Of a stretch of 64,000 nucleotides of DNA, positions 18,152-27,673 are shown in pieces. The stretch comes from UBA830 sp002295635. GTDB lineage: Bacteria > Pseudomonadota > Alphaproteobacteria > MPNO01 > UBA830. A program made the position numbers and the translations under genes. A model generated the notes under the pieces. That model worked only from the letters and a program-made list of their open reading frames with translations, made no database searches and was not told the DNA's origin. How positions within the stretch are numbered: position 1 is the first letter of the stretch; every line of letters begins with the position of its first letter. The stretch lies in assembly GCA_002295635.1 (NCBI GenBank), contig DBHK01000015.1:1-64000 (forward strand), in the 5' to 3' direction.

Positions 18152-18991
18152 TCAAATCTTTTCCTCAAGCGCAATAAGACCCATCCCGGTGGTCATCGGA
18201 GCGTAGTAATGCCTATGAACTTGACGGACTTTATTACTTAGAGCACCGCGCATAGTTAACCACATAATAAGCTCGACGGCCTCTGCTCCGGCCTGTTCCA
18301 TTATAGCCTGGTGAGTCAACTTCGTAAGTGAAATGGGATCGACTTCAATTCTGTCAAGGAAATCACTATCAAATTCGCTATTCAGGTGGCCGAAACGGGC
18401 ACCATTTAGCTGATGCGACATACCGCCTGTTCCCAAAATCACAATCTTCTGGCTACCTGGATAACTTTGGACGGCCCTACGAATTGCCTGACCCAGCTTC
18501 CAGCAACGAAGCGCGGTTGGAAGTGGATGTTGAATAACGTTGACAGCAACCGGGACCACCGTCACGGGCCAACTATCGTCATGATCCCAGCAGAGGTGCA
18601 TCGGCACCATAAAACCATGTTCAACGGACATTTCCTGGCAAATCGTTATGTCGAACTCATCGTAGACCAGTGAATTACATAGGTGCCACGAAAAATCTGG
18701 GTTGCCCTTAAAGTCGGGCAATGGGCGGCGGCCCCAACCCTCATCACCTACCTGATATGATTCCGCGGCACCGATCGCAAATGTTGGGTATTTGTCAAAA
18801 AAGAAATCGCAGCCATGATCATTATAAACAACAATCGCAATATCCGGCTTTATTTCTTTTAACCATTCCTTAACGGGCTTGTAGCCGTCGAATAATGGCT
18901 TCCAATCAGGCTCATCGTGCCGTCCCTGATCGTGAACTACTCCAATCGAGGGGACGTGAGATGTGCCAATACCGGCCAAAATGTTAGCCAT
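18152..18991 (-). CDS. ligB: protocatechuate 4,5-dioxygenase, beta (catalytic) subunit
   Basis: Class III extradiol dioxygenase of 279 residues. The iron ligands are visible at H12 (GTSHVPSIG), H59 (YNDHGCDFF) and E240 (GAEAVELIMW), with the catalytic His at H193 (GGMSHQLNG). These all sit two residues earlier than the corresponding positions in Sphingobium LigB. With LigA it cleaves protocatechuate between C4 and C5 to 4-carboxy-2-hydroxymuconate semialdehyde. The start is MANILAGIGTSH at 18991 with AAGGG upstream. It lies between ligA (13 bases) and pobA (about 40 bases). The later genes of this branch (ligC, ligI, ligJ, ligK) are not in the window. Confidence 0.93.
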   Translation of the reverse strand: MANILAGIGTSHVPSIGVVHDQGRHDEPDWKPLFDGYKPVKEWLKEIKPDIAIVVYNDHGCDFFFDKYPTFAIGAAESYQVGDEGWGRRPLPDFKGNPDFSWHLCNSLVYDEFDITICQEMSVEHGFMVPMHLCWDHDDSWPVTVVPVAVNVIQHPLPTALRCWKLGQAIRRAVQSYPGSQKIVILGTGGMSHQLNGARFGHLNSEFDSDFLDRIEVDPISLTKLTHQAIMEQAGAEAVELIMWLTMRGALSNKVRQVHRHYYAPMTTGMGLIALEEKI

Positions 18992-19004
18992 ATCGAAAAC
19001 CCTT

Positions 19005-19367
19005 TTATCTGGCGCCGGAGGCGTTTCGAGTAGCCAAAAATTCCTCGTAGGTTTGGCCCCTCTGATGAGCACCTATTTGATAGAGACCATGACCGATGAC
19101 CGCGCCTATTTTCATTATCATATAAATATTTCCGCCGTACTCATCCATCATCGCCCGCCAGTCGCGGTCTCGAATAATCTGTCTTTCGACCTCCGTAAGA
19201 TCTGCTGCTGCGAGGACAGATTCCTCGTCCGCTAGAAATGCTTCTCGGTTTTCCCTTTTGCACATAGACATTGCGAACTTATTGAGCCGGTAGCCCTTCT
19301 GGGTTTCTTCTGAGGCAAAAACTTTCGTATTCTCAATTGGGCGGGTTTTATCCACTTGCTGGCTCAT
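19005..19367 (-). CDS. ligA: protocatechuate 4,5-dioxygenase, alpha subunit
   Basis: A small helical subunit of 120 residues that caps the LigB active site. Family pattern: KGYRLNKFAMSMCKRENREA, followed by DLTEVERQIIRDRDWRAMMD and GGNIYMIMKIGAVIGHGLYQIGA in pieces along residues 60-100. The start MSQQVDKTRP at 19367 has GAGAGGG upstream and is preferred over the longer frame beginning 13 codons earlier. First gene of the ligA-ligB-pobA operon. A stand-alone LigA beside LigB is the usual two-gene arrangement, in contrast to fused desB-type gallate enzymes. Confidence 0.92.
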   Translation of the reverse strand: MSQQVDKTRPIENTKVFASEETQKGYRLNKFAMSMCKRENREAFLADEESVLAAADLTEVERQIIRDRDWRAMMDEYGGNIYMIMKIGAVIGHGLYQIGAHQRGQTYEEFLATRNASGAR

Positions 19368-19446
19368 ATCGTCCCTCTCAAAACACAATCTATCAATATA
19401 ATTCATATTTATGAATCAGAGCCTACATCAATAAAATAAGAAAAAT

Positions 19447-19640
19447 CTAGTTCATTGCAGAGCCACCATCGACCGGTAAAAAATCTGACCAGTAATGAAA
19501 TCACTTTCGGCGCTGGCCAAAAATATACAGGCTCCTACCACGTCTTCAGGAAAATGCACGTGCATATGCCGCCCCAATCCCTTGAGATCTACCCGTAATA
19601 ATTGCGACCCGTTCTTCAAGTCTTGACATATGATCTCCCC
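19447..19640 (-). pseudogene. 3' fragment of a short-chain dehydrogenase gene
   Basis: The sequence PEDVVGACIFLASAESDFIT followed by GQIF is the C-terminal end of an SDR, which normally finishes with VDGGS. Here the frame slips just after GQIFY and reads RSMVALQ. In the neighbouring frame VDGGSAMN and a stop (19447-19449) are intact, so a one- or two-base indel near 19480 separates them. The N-terminal two thirds, including the Rossmann glycine motif and the catalytic Tyr-Lys, are absent, and the amidase gene begins immediately upstream. The fragment is a deletion remnant beside the ligAB operon. Confidence 0.65.
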
Positions 19641-19642
19641 GC

Positions 19643-21007
19643 TCAGGTGTTGAAATAGTCCTCCGATAGCCACCGCCCAATCGCGGTCAAACGTTCGTCC
19701 TCGTCAAACTGGCCGAGGATTTGAATGCCGAGTGGAACGCGGTCAACGGACATCAGCGGTAGAGATAATGCAGGCATGCCTACCACCGAGGAACCTTCAT
19801 TAAAAACCGCACTGCCTTGGTCCATCCCAACCGGCGCTGGTCCCGGAGACGAAAGCGTAATCAATGAGTCCGCGCGAAGGCATAGTTGCCGGTGGAGATC
19901 GCGAATTCGGGCGCGACGATTAAGCGCCTCTCGATACTCAGCTTGGCTCAAGCCCTCTGCTTCCTTGAGCCCCATGAGGAGGCGGGGAGGAATTTTCTCT
20001 GGAAAACGTTCCTTGTACTGAAGCATCGGCCACTGAAACTCGAAACGGTATAAGCAACGCCAAAGTTCCGGCATTTCGGAAAAAATCTGTTCATATGCCT
20101 CGATCGAGGGATCATTTTTTCGATCGTAGATTTCGACGCCTGCATTATGTAAACCTGCAAGAAAATTTTCGAACTCAGCCTTTGAACTATCATCGGTTTG
20201 GTCCCAGCCGGCAGTGTCCAGTCGGATAAGACGAGCTGGCTTATGAGGTCTGGGTGCTTGGTCGCCACCGAATAATCCCGGATAACCAGGATCTCCGCCG
20301 CCAAATTTTGAGATATGCCTCGACATATTCCAGATATCGGACAGGTCTCCGCCAAAAACGCCGAGGTGGTCCATGCTTTGTGCTGCGGAAAATATTCCTT
20401 GGCGGTTTAGCGCTCCAAATGTCGCCTTTATCGCATACGCGCCACAGAAACTGGCGGGCCGGATTGTGGAACCGCGGGCGTGTGTTCCCAAGGCGCCTGG
20501 AATGGTTCCGGCACCGACCGCTGCGGCCGTTCCCGATGAGGATCCGCCCGGTGTACGGCTGAGGTCATGAGGATTGCGAGTACGCGAAGGATCACCTCCT
20601 CCAAACGTAACAGTAACTGTTTTGCCGAGGATGACCGCACCTCCCTTGCGTAAGGCATTTACGGAAGCAGCATCGCGTATAGGCTGATGATCCTTGAATA
20701 ACTCACTGCCATATTCGGTTGGCATATCAACGGTTTCGATAAGGTCCTTGATACCCACCGGCATACCATCCACGGGTGAGAGCGGCCTACCATCTGCGTA
20801 GCGCTTTCCCGCTTCATCTGCCGCAGCCCGCGCCGGTTCTTTGTTCACGATCTCCCAAGCCATTACATCTTCTTCGACGGCCTCTATTTTCTCAAGACAG
20901 TCTTCCAGATAGGCGCGTGGTGTATCGGATCCATCGCGGAACCTTGCCACCTTGTTATGAAATGTCATCAATGAATGGGTCTTTGGATCGTAACTTGGAC
21001 TGCTCAT
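19643..21007 (-). CDS. amidase-signature (AS) family amidase
   Basis: A 454-residue amidase with the complete Ser-cisSer-Lys triad: K87 (MPVGIKDLIE), cis-Ser S156 in TPGGSSSGT and nucleophile S180 in GTHARGSTIRP. The usual GGS around the nucleophile is RGS here, a mild departure. AS enzymes hydrolyse carboxamides, arylamides or ureido compounds; the substrate cannot be read. MSSPSYDP at 21007 with GGGAG upstream is taken as the start. Its 3' end runs into the SDR remnant, and it is divergent from an intact SDR gene (about 90 bases between starts). Confidence 0.87.
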   Translation of the reverse strand: MSSPSYDPKTHSLMTFHNKVARFRDGSDTPRAYLEDCLEKIEAVEEDVMAWEIVNKEPARAAADEAGKRYADGRPLSPVDGMPVGIKDLIETVDMPTEYGSELFKDHQPIRDAASVNALRKGGAVILGKTVTVTFGGGDPSRTRNPHDLSRTPGGSSSGTAAAVGAGTIPGALGTHARGSTIRPASFCGAYAIKATFGALNRQGIFSAAQSMDHLGVFGGDLSDIWNMSRHISKFGGGDPGYPGLFGGDQAPRPHKPARLIRLDTAGWDQTDDSSKAEFENFLAGLHNAGVEIYDRKNDPSIEAYEQIFSEMPELWRCLYRFEFQWPMLQYKERFPEKIPPRLLMGLKEAEGLSQAEYREALNRRARIRDLHRQLCLRADSLITLSSPGPAPVGMDQGSAVFNEGSSVVGMPALSLPLMSVDRVPLGIQILGQFDEDERLTAIGRWLSEDYFNT

Positions 21008-21094
21008 CGAGAAGTATCTCCCTCTTATGGCTTTTGTCTTTAGCACCGAGTATACCGAACGCATTGGCCTATGAAAATTATGGGAGAGGAGGGG

Positions 21095-21844
21095 ATGAGC
21101 GTATCTCTATTGGGAAAGCGAGCGTTGATAACCGGTGCCGGCGGCGGTATGGGCCGAAGCCATGCCGTTCTGATGGCTGAGCGGGGCGCCGATATCGTAA
21201 TCCATGACATAAATGCCGAAGGCGCTGAAGAAACAGCCGAAATGGTTCGCGCCCATGGTCGCAATGCTGTGGTGGCGGTAGCAGATATTCGTGACGTCGC
21301 GAATTTTGTAGTCGCTGTACAGAAGGTTGGCCCGGTGGATATTCTTGTTAACAATGCTGGCGTCGGCGGTGCCCGGCGCACTATCGAAGATATTACAGAG
21401 GACATTTACAACCAGATGTTCGAGGTGCATGTGCGTGGGACTTTCTTCGCAACTCAAACGGTACTACCTCCCATGAAGGAAAAGAAGAACGGTAAGGTGA
21501 TCAATATTTCGTCTATTTATGCTATGGGCGGTAGCCAGCTCGCTAGCCATTACGCAGCATCGAAATCTGCGATTTCTGGCTTTACCAAAAGCTGGGCGCG
21601 GGAATTAGCCCCGTGGCGAATTAAGGTTAATGCGGTAGCTCCCGGTTTTATCGTGACAGGGATGACAGAGGGATCCAATCCACCAGAAAAAATCGTGGAA
21701 CGGGAAAAACTAATGCCGCTCGGAGAGTTCTGTAAACCCATTGATATCTCCTACGCCGTTGCATGGCTTGCGAGCGATGAGACAAATCTGGTGTCTGGCC
21801 AGGTTATCAGCCCGAATGCAGGGGAGGTGATAGTGGGGTATTGA
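21095..21844 (+). CDS. SDR family oxidoreductase
   Basis: A classical short-chain dehydrogenase of about 249 residues. The cofactor motif is TGAGGGMG, the structural NNAG is in ILVNNAGVGG, and the catalytic Ser-Tyr-Lys lies in NISSIYAMGG...HYAASKSA. D in VIHDINAEG after strand 2 suggests NAD(H) preference. Typical substrates are alcohols or ketones. The start at 21095 has GGGAG eight bases upstream; ATG 21071 in the same frame is the alternative. It faces away from the amidase gene and precedes the FO synthase gene by about 110 bases. Confidence 0.87.
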   Translation: MSVSLLGKRALITGAGGGMGRSHAVLMAERGADIVIHDINAEGAEETAEMVRAHGRNAVVAVADIRDVANFVVAVQKVGPVDILVNNAGVGGARRTIEDITEDIYNQMFEVHVRGTFFATQTVLPPMKEKKNGKVINISSIYAMGGSQLASHYAASKSAISGFTKSWARELAPWRIKVNAVAPGFIVTGMTEGSNPPEKIVEREKLMPLGEFCKPIDISYAVAWLASDETNLVSGQVISPNAGEVIVGY

Positions 21845-21953
21845 CCCCCGGACGAATTCAACGTTTTCTATTCCTGCGTAAAGGTCGCGTATTGAATCTT
21901 CAGTGCGGGCGACGGCAGTTCAAATTTTATATACTTAATCGGTTGCCTTGCCC

Positions 21954-24239
21954 ATGATTTCTGACGAACTTATTACCTACAGTCCAAAGGTATTCATTCC
22001 CCTCACAAAGCTGTGCCGGGACGTTTGTCATTACTGTACGTTCTCGCATCCGCCCCGTTTAGGGGAACTTTCCTTTCTGACTTCTGATGATGTTCTCGCA
22101 ATTGCACGAGCTGGAGCTAAGGCTGGCTGTACCGAGGCCCTGTTTACACTAGGAGATAAGCCAGAGCTAAGGTATCGGGTTGCAAAGGATGAACTGTCTG
22201 GGTTGGGACATGCGTCGACAATATCGTATCTCGCGGAAATGGCGTCCTTGGTGATTCAAGAAACGGGCTTGCTGCCTCATCTTAACCCCGGCGTGATGAC
22301 AGCGGATGATATCGCTATACTGCGCCCTGTCTCGGCATCGATGGGGATCATGTTAGAGGGCGTAGCACCCTCGTTGGCGAAGAAAGGCGGCCCTCATTTT
22401 GGATCACCGGACAAGGATCCCGATGTCAGGCTTGAGACGATACGTTTAGCTGGCGAGGCTCGCGTGCCATTCACTACCGGTATTTTAATCGGGATCGGAG
22501 AGACCCGCTATGAAAGAGTGTTGGCGTTACGCAGGATTAAGGAATTACAAGTACGTTACGGACATATTCAGGAGATTATTATCCAAAATTTCCGAGCAAA
22601 GCGAGGAACGCGTATGTCCAACATGGCTGAGCCTACCCTCAAAGATCTTAAATGGACCATTGGAGCAGCACGTGATTTATTCGGGCCGGATATGCCAATA
22701 CAAGCTCCCCCTAACCTAACGAGGGATGATTTCCCGGAATTGATTGATGCTGGAATTAGTGACTGGGGTGGAGTTTCGCCGGTAACAAGAGATCACGTTA
22801 ATCCGGAAGCCCCATGGCCCGAGATTACCAGTTTGCGTGTTGCAACGGCAAAAAAGGGTAGGGTGCTCGCCGCTCGGTTACCGATTTACCCTCGTTACAT
22901 ATTCGAAGACGGGTGGATAGACGATGCTGTAAGGCCGGTTGTAAATCGTAATATGGATATCGATGGTTTGGCCCGCGACGACAGTTGGTCCCCTGGTGTG
23001 GCAGACGTTATGCCGATTGCGCCCGCCGTTGTGGGAAGTCCCGGGCGTACCTTGCGAATCACGCTTGATCGGGCGATCGCGGGTGAGGAACTAGATGAAC
23101 CAGAGGTCGAAAGATTACTGGAGGCTCGCGGAGCGGCGTATTCGGAAGTAAATGCTGCAGCAGACGAAGTCCGCCGAAAAGTATCAGGTGAAACCGTTAC
23201 CTTTGTTGTAAACAGGAATATTAATTATACAAATGTGTGTGGTTACCGATGCGGTTTTTGTGCCTTTTCCAAGGGGCGGCTTAGTGCCAATCTGCGGGGT
23301 GCACCTTACGATCTTGCGCTAAGCGAGATAGCAAGACGCACTGAGGAAGCTTGGGCACGCGGTGCAACTGAGGTATGTCTACAGGGAGGTATTCACCCGG
23401 ATTATTCTGGAGAGACATACCTTGATATTCTCCATGCCGCTAAATCGGCAGCCCCTCAAATTCATGTTCATGCGTTCTCGCCTTTGGAGATCTCACAGGG
23501 CGCGGCAACTCTCGGACTCCATTTAGATGATTACCTAGAAAGACTTAAAGATGCTGGTCTTGGATCACTGCCCGGCACCGCAGCGGAAATCTTGGATGAC
23601 GACGTTCGCGCGGTACTGTGCGCTGATAAGTTGTCTACCGATGAATGGTTATCTGTAATGGAAGCCGCTCATTCGGTTGGTTTTCAGTCGAGTGCCACAA
23701 TGATGTTTGGCCATTTGGAGCGTCCTTTACATCAGGCACGGCACCTGTTGCGTCTGAGAGATCTACAGATACGCACAGGTGGCTTCACGGAATTTGTCCC
23801 GCTACCTTTCGTCCATATGGAGGCGCCTATTTACCTCAAAGGGATTGCCCGCCGTGGCCCGACTTTCCGGGAGACTGTCCTCCTTCATTCAGTGGCGCGG
23901 CTGGCGTTGAATCCGGTTATAAAAAACATCCAAGTAAGCTGGGTTAAGCTTGGCGCGGATGGTGCGGCCTCATGCTTAAATGCCGGAGCTAACGATCTGG
24001 GGGGTACTCTAATGAACGAGTCTATCTCCCGAGCAGCTGGGGCATCCCACGGGCAGGAATTTGCGCCTGAAGAGCTTGAATCTTTAATAGGGAACCTTGA
24101 CCGGTCTCCTCGGCAAAGGTCCACGCTTTATCGGGATGTTCCCAAGGAGCGCATTGCGGCGGGACGGTTGGCGCCGGCACTTGTTCCACCTGTTCAGACG
24201 TCTGCGGCAAAATTTGCTCATGGTAAGGTGACATCTTGA
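21954..24239 (+). CDS. fbiC: bifunctional FO synthase (fused CofG-CofH, FbiC type)
   Basis: A 761-residue protein with two radical-SAM domains. The N-terminal CofG-like domain carries CRDVCHYC (C21, C25, C28) and the C-terminal CofH-like domain carries CGYRCGFC (C429, C433, C436), each a CxxxCxxC cluster site. The family joins 5-amino-6-ribitylamino-uracil and tyrosine to make the deazaflavin FO, the chromophore precursor of F420. Fused enzymes are best known from actinobacteria and occur in some proteobacteria. The stop overlaps the start of an F420:NADPH oxidoreductase gene, so the two are coupled. Genes for the later F420 steps (cofC, cofD, cofE) are not in this window. ATG 21954 is preferred to the in-frame TTG two codons earlier. 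Confidence 0.92.
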   Translation: MISDELITYSPKVFIPLTKLCRDVCHYCTFSHPPRLGELSFLTSDDVLAIARAGAKAGCTEALFTLGDKPELRYRVAKDELSGLGHASTISYLAEMASLVIQETGLLPHLNPGVMTADDIAILRPVSASMGIMLEGVAPSLAKKGGPHFGSPDKDPDVRLETIRLAGEARVPFTTGILIGIGETRYERVLALRRIKELQVRYGHIQEIIIQNFRAKRGTRMSNMAEPTLKDLKWTIGAARDLFGPDMPIQAPPNLTRDDFPELIDAGISDWGGVSPVTRDHVNPEAPWPEITSLRVATAKKGRVLAARLPIYPRYIFEDGWIDDAVRPVVNRNMDIDGLARDDSWSPGVADVMPIAPAVVGSPGRTLRITLDRAIAGEELDEPEVERLLEARGAAYSEVNAAADEVRRKVSGETVTFVVNRNINYTNVCGYRCGFCAFSKGRLSANLRGAPYDLALSEIARRTEEAWARGATEVCLQGGIHPDYSGETYLDILHAAKSAAPQIHVHAFSPLEISQGAATLGLHLDDYLERLKDAGLGSLPGTAAEILDDDVRAVLCADKLSTDEWLSVMEAAHSVGFQSSATMMFGHLERPLHQARHLLRLRDLQIRTGGFTEFVPLPFVHMEAPIYLKGIARRGPTFRETVLLHSVARLALNPVIKNIQVSWVKLGADGAASCLNAGANDLGGTLMNESISRAAGASHGQEFAPEELESLIGNLDRSPRQRSTLYRDVPKERIAAGRLAPALVPPVQTSAAKFAHGKVTS

Positions 24240-24892
24240 CCGGTCGGCGTCCTATCATCGCGGTTATTGGGGGGACTGGGGAAGAAGGTTCTGGACTAGC
24301 AAGACGATGGGTAACCGCTGGCTACCGAGTTCTCATAGGATCCCGGTCTCCAGAGCGAGCTAAAGAAATTGCTTCCGATATTCGAGCGGAGGGGATGGAT
24401 AATACTTCTGCCGCTGCTGCCTGTGAAATTGCTGTATTGACTGTCCCCTACGACGCTCAACGCGAGACTCTGCTGGGGTTACGTGAACCCTTACAGGGCA
24501 AAATACTGGTCGATGTCACCGCGCCATTGGTTCCGCCAAAAGTAATGCGTGTTCAATTACCGGATGAAGGCAGTGCAGCGCAGATCGCGCAGAATATTCT
24601 TGGTGCTGGTGTCCGGGTAGTTTCGGCATTCCAGAATGTCTCGGCGGCGCATTTAAAAGACCCTTATTACATTATTGATTGCGACGTTCTGGTAACCGGC
24701 AATGATCCAGCAGCAAGGGCCGAAACTATCAATCTAGCAAAAGCGGCCGGGTTATCAGCGGTCGAGGCGGGACCGTTGGAAAATGCTGCAGCTGCCGAGG
24801 CGCTTACTTCATTACTGATCTGGATAAATCGCAAGTACAAGTCACCAGGAGCTGGTATCCGCATCACTGCACTACCGAACCGGGAGGAATAA
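24236..24892 (+). CDS. npdG: F420:NADPH oxidoreductase (NADPH-dependent F420 reductase)
   Basis: A 218-residue Rossmann protein of the F420-dependent NADP reductase family. The N-terminal IAVIGGTGEEGSGLARRW motif is the family signature for NADP(H), followed by IGSRSPERAKEIA and AVLTVPYDAQRETL. It passes hydride between NADPH and F420. The start is TTG at 24236, overlapping the FO synthase stop; AAGGTG precedes it. Physical coupling to FO synthase strengthens both assignments and indicates that the deazaflavin is used as a redox cofactor rather than only as a photolyase antenna. Confidence 0.88.
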   Translation: MTGRRPIIAVIGGTGEEGSGLARRWVTAGYRVLIGSRSPERAKEIASDIRAEGMDNTSAAAACEIAVLTVPYDAQRETLLGLREPLQGKILVDVTAPLVPPKVMRVQLPDEGSAAQIAQNILGAGVRVVSAFQNVSAAHLKDPYYIIDCDVLVTGNDPAARAETINLAKAAGLSAVEAGPLENAAAAEALTSLLIWINRKYKSPGAGIRITALPNREE

Positions 24893-25169
24893 AACGGCGA
24901 ACCTTGGCCTAATTTTATCTCTTGGCGATGTATCTTATCGACACTTGTATGGATTTACTGCCGGATACCCGAATAAGTTATGCTACTGAATTTAAGCACA
25001 AATGGTTTTGAAAAACCTTAGAGGGTTATTCCGTACCCAGCGGTGAAAGCTTGTATAAAGATAGATCGATAATATCTCTGAAGATGATCGCGACTTTCTA
25101 ACCACTCAATACCCTTTCCTGTCGAAGCGACATATCTCGTCATAACAATGTATAAAAAGGACATTTATT

Positions 25170-27500
25170 TTGGGCGACTACGCAATCAGTCAATCGATTC
25201 CTAGGTTTGAGGATCCGAAATTACTGACAGGCGGCGGTGATTTTATCGACGATGAAAATGCATATGGCCAACTTCATGCGGCAGTCGTCCGTTCGCCGTA
25301 CGCACACGCTGACATTGTCCAAATAGATGTCTCCGAGGCGCAGAAAGCAAAAAACGTTGTCGCCATTTATACCGGTCAAGACTATAAGATGGCCGGCTGG
25401 GGTACGATCCCTCACATAGGTCCACCCGTAAAACGCCGCGGTGGCAAAGACTTCATTCTCCCTGACTTTTATCCTCTCGCTGTCGACAGGGTTCGAATGG
25501 TGGGTGAGGGTGTAGCATTTGTGATTGCCGAAACCGCGGCCGATGCCAAGATAGCCGCAGACCTAGTAATAGTTGAATTCAGCCCATTACCGGGCTCCGC
25601 CTCAACTGCCCGCGCTCTTGAAACGGGAGCACGGGTGATCTGGCCGGATATCGGCAGTAATGAGGCACTTGTCCACGAAATTGGCGACAAAATCGCAACC
25701 GAAGAGGCATTTTCAAAGGCAGATCATATTGTCAAACAGCGTTTCAATATAAATCGCGTACTCGGTAACGCCATGGAGATGCGTGCTTGTCTAGCGGTCT
25801 ATGATGCGCGGACCGACCACTATACCCTTCGGGCACCGGTTCAGCATCCATGGGTGGTCCGCAAAGTTCTATCTTCGACTGTAATCGGTGTTGATGAACT
25901 TCAAGTTCGAGTGATTGCGCCGGATGTTGGCGGTAGCTTTGGTATTAAGGCAAACGTTTATCCCGAATACCTTATGGCGCTTTTTGCGGCTCGATACACC
26001 GGGCGCCCAGTAAAATGGGCCAGTGAACGGACAGAGGGATTTCTAAGTGATTTCCACGCCCGGGACAACGTTTCCGAAGCCGAGTTGGCGCTTGACCGAG
26101 AGGGTAATTTTCTCGGTTTTCGCCTACGCAACACTGTTAATATTGGCGCCTACTTCTCTCCCGTTGGATCGGGGCCTGCTACCAATAACCTAGGAACCCT
26201 CTCGGGAGTTTATACTACGCCGGCCGCCCATGTGCAGGTTGTTGGCGTCTTTACTAATTCCCATCCGACTGCACCCTATCGTGGCGCTGGACGTCCCGAA
26301 GCAGCATTTATAATTGAACGTATCATCGATATCGCAGCGGATGAATTGGGATTCGATCCGATTGAGCTTAGGCGTCGGAATCTAATTCCAACTGACGCCA
26401 TGCCTTTTAAGACCTCTCTTACATTCACATATGACTCCGGGGACTTTGAAAAAAATATGGATGATGCACTTCGTCTTGCAGATTATGACGGATATCCCGC
26501 GAGAAAAGCATTGTCTGATGCGTCGGGAAAATTACGAGGTATAGGCGTTGCTAACGCCATCGAACGCGCTGCTCCCCCCGGGGTAGAGACAGCAGAAATT
26601 CGTTTTGATCCGTCAGGAACGGTTACGATCCTCTCCGGCACAACCCATCAGGGGCAAGGACATACGACGATGTATACCCAGTTATTGTGCGATCGGCTGG
26701 GACTGGAGGCGGAACAGGTGCGGGTGATTGAAGGTGATACTGATCGATTGGCCTTTGGCACTGGTGCTGGCGGATCCCGATCCTCGGCAATGGGCACGGC
26801 GGCACTTGTGATGGCAGCTGATAAAATCATTGAGAAGGGCCGTCAAATTGCTGCGGTACTTCTGGAGGCAGCGATAGACGATATTGTATTTGAAGACGGG
26901 ACATTCACAATTGCTGGAACCGACCGCAGCGTTAAGCTGGCCGATGTAGTACGAAATGCCTTTGTCGGCCTTAAATTACCTCAAGGTATGGAGCCCGGGA
27001 TGATAGCGCACGCAGCTTATCATGGGACAGCGCCCAGCTATCCTAACGGTTGCCACATTTGCGAGGTAGAACTTGACCCTGATACTGGTGTTGTCGACAT
27101 TCTTAATTATGTTGTGGTTGATGATTTTGGTACGATCCTGAATCCGCTGCTGGTTCATGGTCAGGTGCATGGAGGGGTGGCCCAAGGCGTGGGACAAATT
27201 TTACTTGAGGATACGGTCTACGACGATGATGGCCAGTTGCTTACAGCATCGTTCATGGATTACTGCATGCCGAGGGCTGACGACTTTTGCAATTTTGCGG
27301 TTCAGGCGAATTCAGTTCCGACTAAAACAAATCCACTAGGCGTGAAAGGGGTTGGAGAGGCAGGGTGTGTCGGCGCAATGCCAGTAATGATGAATGCGGT
27401 AATTGACGCACTCAGCCCGCTGGGCATCAGAGATATTGATATGCCTGCGAGTCCAGCTCGCGTGTGGGCAGCTATCCGCGAGGCAAAGTCGAATCTGTGA
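25170..27500 (+). CDS. molybdenum hydroxylase large subunit (xanthine dehydrogenase family)
   Basis: A 776-residue Mo-cytosine/pterin-binding large subunit. The aldehyde-oxidase/xanthine-dehydrogenase a/b hammerhead lies at about 15-130, and the Mo domain follows with VGGSFGIKANVYPE, APYRGAGRPEAAF and, near the end, GVKGVGEAG containing the catalytic Glu. The PYRGAGR motif rather than the CO-dehydrogenase type AYRCSFR excludes CO oxidation. Substrate is probably an N-heterocycle, purine or aldehyde. No [2Fe-2S] or FAD subunit lies beside it. The start is TTG with AAAGGA upstream. It is followed by an amidase and a second large subunit in the same direction. Confidence 0.88.
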   Translation: MGDYAISQSIPRFEDPKLLTGGGDFIDDENAYGQLHAAVVRSPYAHADIVQIDVSEAQKAKNVVAIYTGQDYKMAGWGTIPHIGPPVKRRGGKDFILPDFYPLAVDRVRMVGEGVAFVIAETAADAKIAADLVIVEFSPLPGSASTARALETGARVIWPDIGSNEALVHEIGDKIATEEAFSKADHIVKQRFNINRVLGNAMEMRACLAVYDARTDHYTLRAPVQHPWVVRKVLSSTVIGVDELQVRVIAPDVGGSFGIKANVYPEYLMALFAARYTGRPVKWASERTEGFLSDFHARDNVSEAELALDREGNFLGFRLRNTVNIGAYFSPVGSGPATNNLGTLSGVYTTPAAHVQVVGVFTNSHPTAPYRGAGRPEAAFIIERIIDIAADELGFDPIELRRRNLIPTDAMPFKTSLTFTYDSGDFEKNMDDALRLADYDGYPARKALSDASGKLRGIGVANAIERAAPPGVETAEIRFDPSGTVTILSGTTHQGQGHTTMYTQLLCDRLGLEAEQVRVIEGDTDRLAFGTGAGGSRSSAMGTAALVMAADKIIEKGRQIAAVLLEAAIDDIVFEDGTFTIAGTDRSVKLADVVRNAFVGLKLPQGMEPGMIAHAAYHGTAPSYPNGCHICEVELDPDTGVVDILNYVVVDDFGTILNPLLVHGQVHGGVAQGVGQILLEDTVYDDDGQLLTASFMDYCMPRADDFCNFAVQANSVPTKTNPLGVKGVGEAGCVGAMPVMMNAVIDALSPLGIRDIDMPASPARVWAAIREAKSNL

Positions 27501-27673
27501 GTCTAGAAAGATATTGCTCGTGGGACTTTGTATTACTCTTGGAATAGAGAAAATTAATTCGGCGACGGGGCGCTAACTAAGCGTGGTACTAATATATTGT
27601 TGACCAAATGACTCCCTCAGGAGAGTCGGCTATTTTTAGACCAGATCTTCACCTACGGGCATCTTAGCGGATC

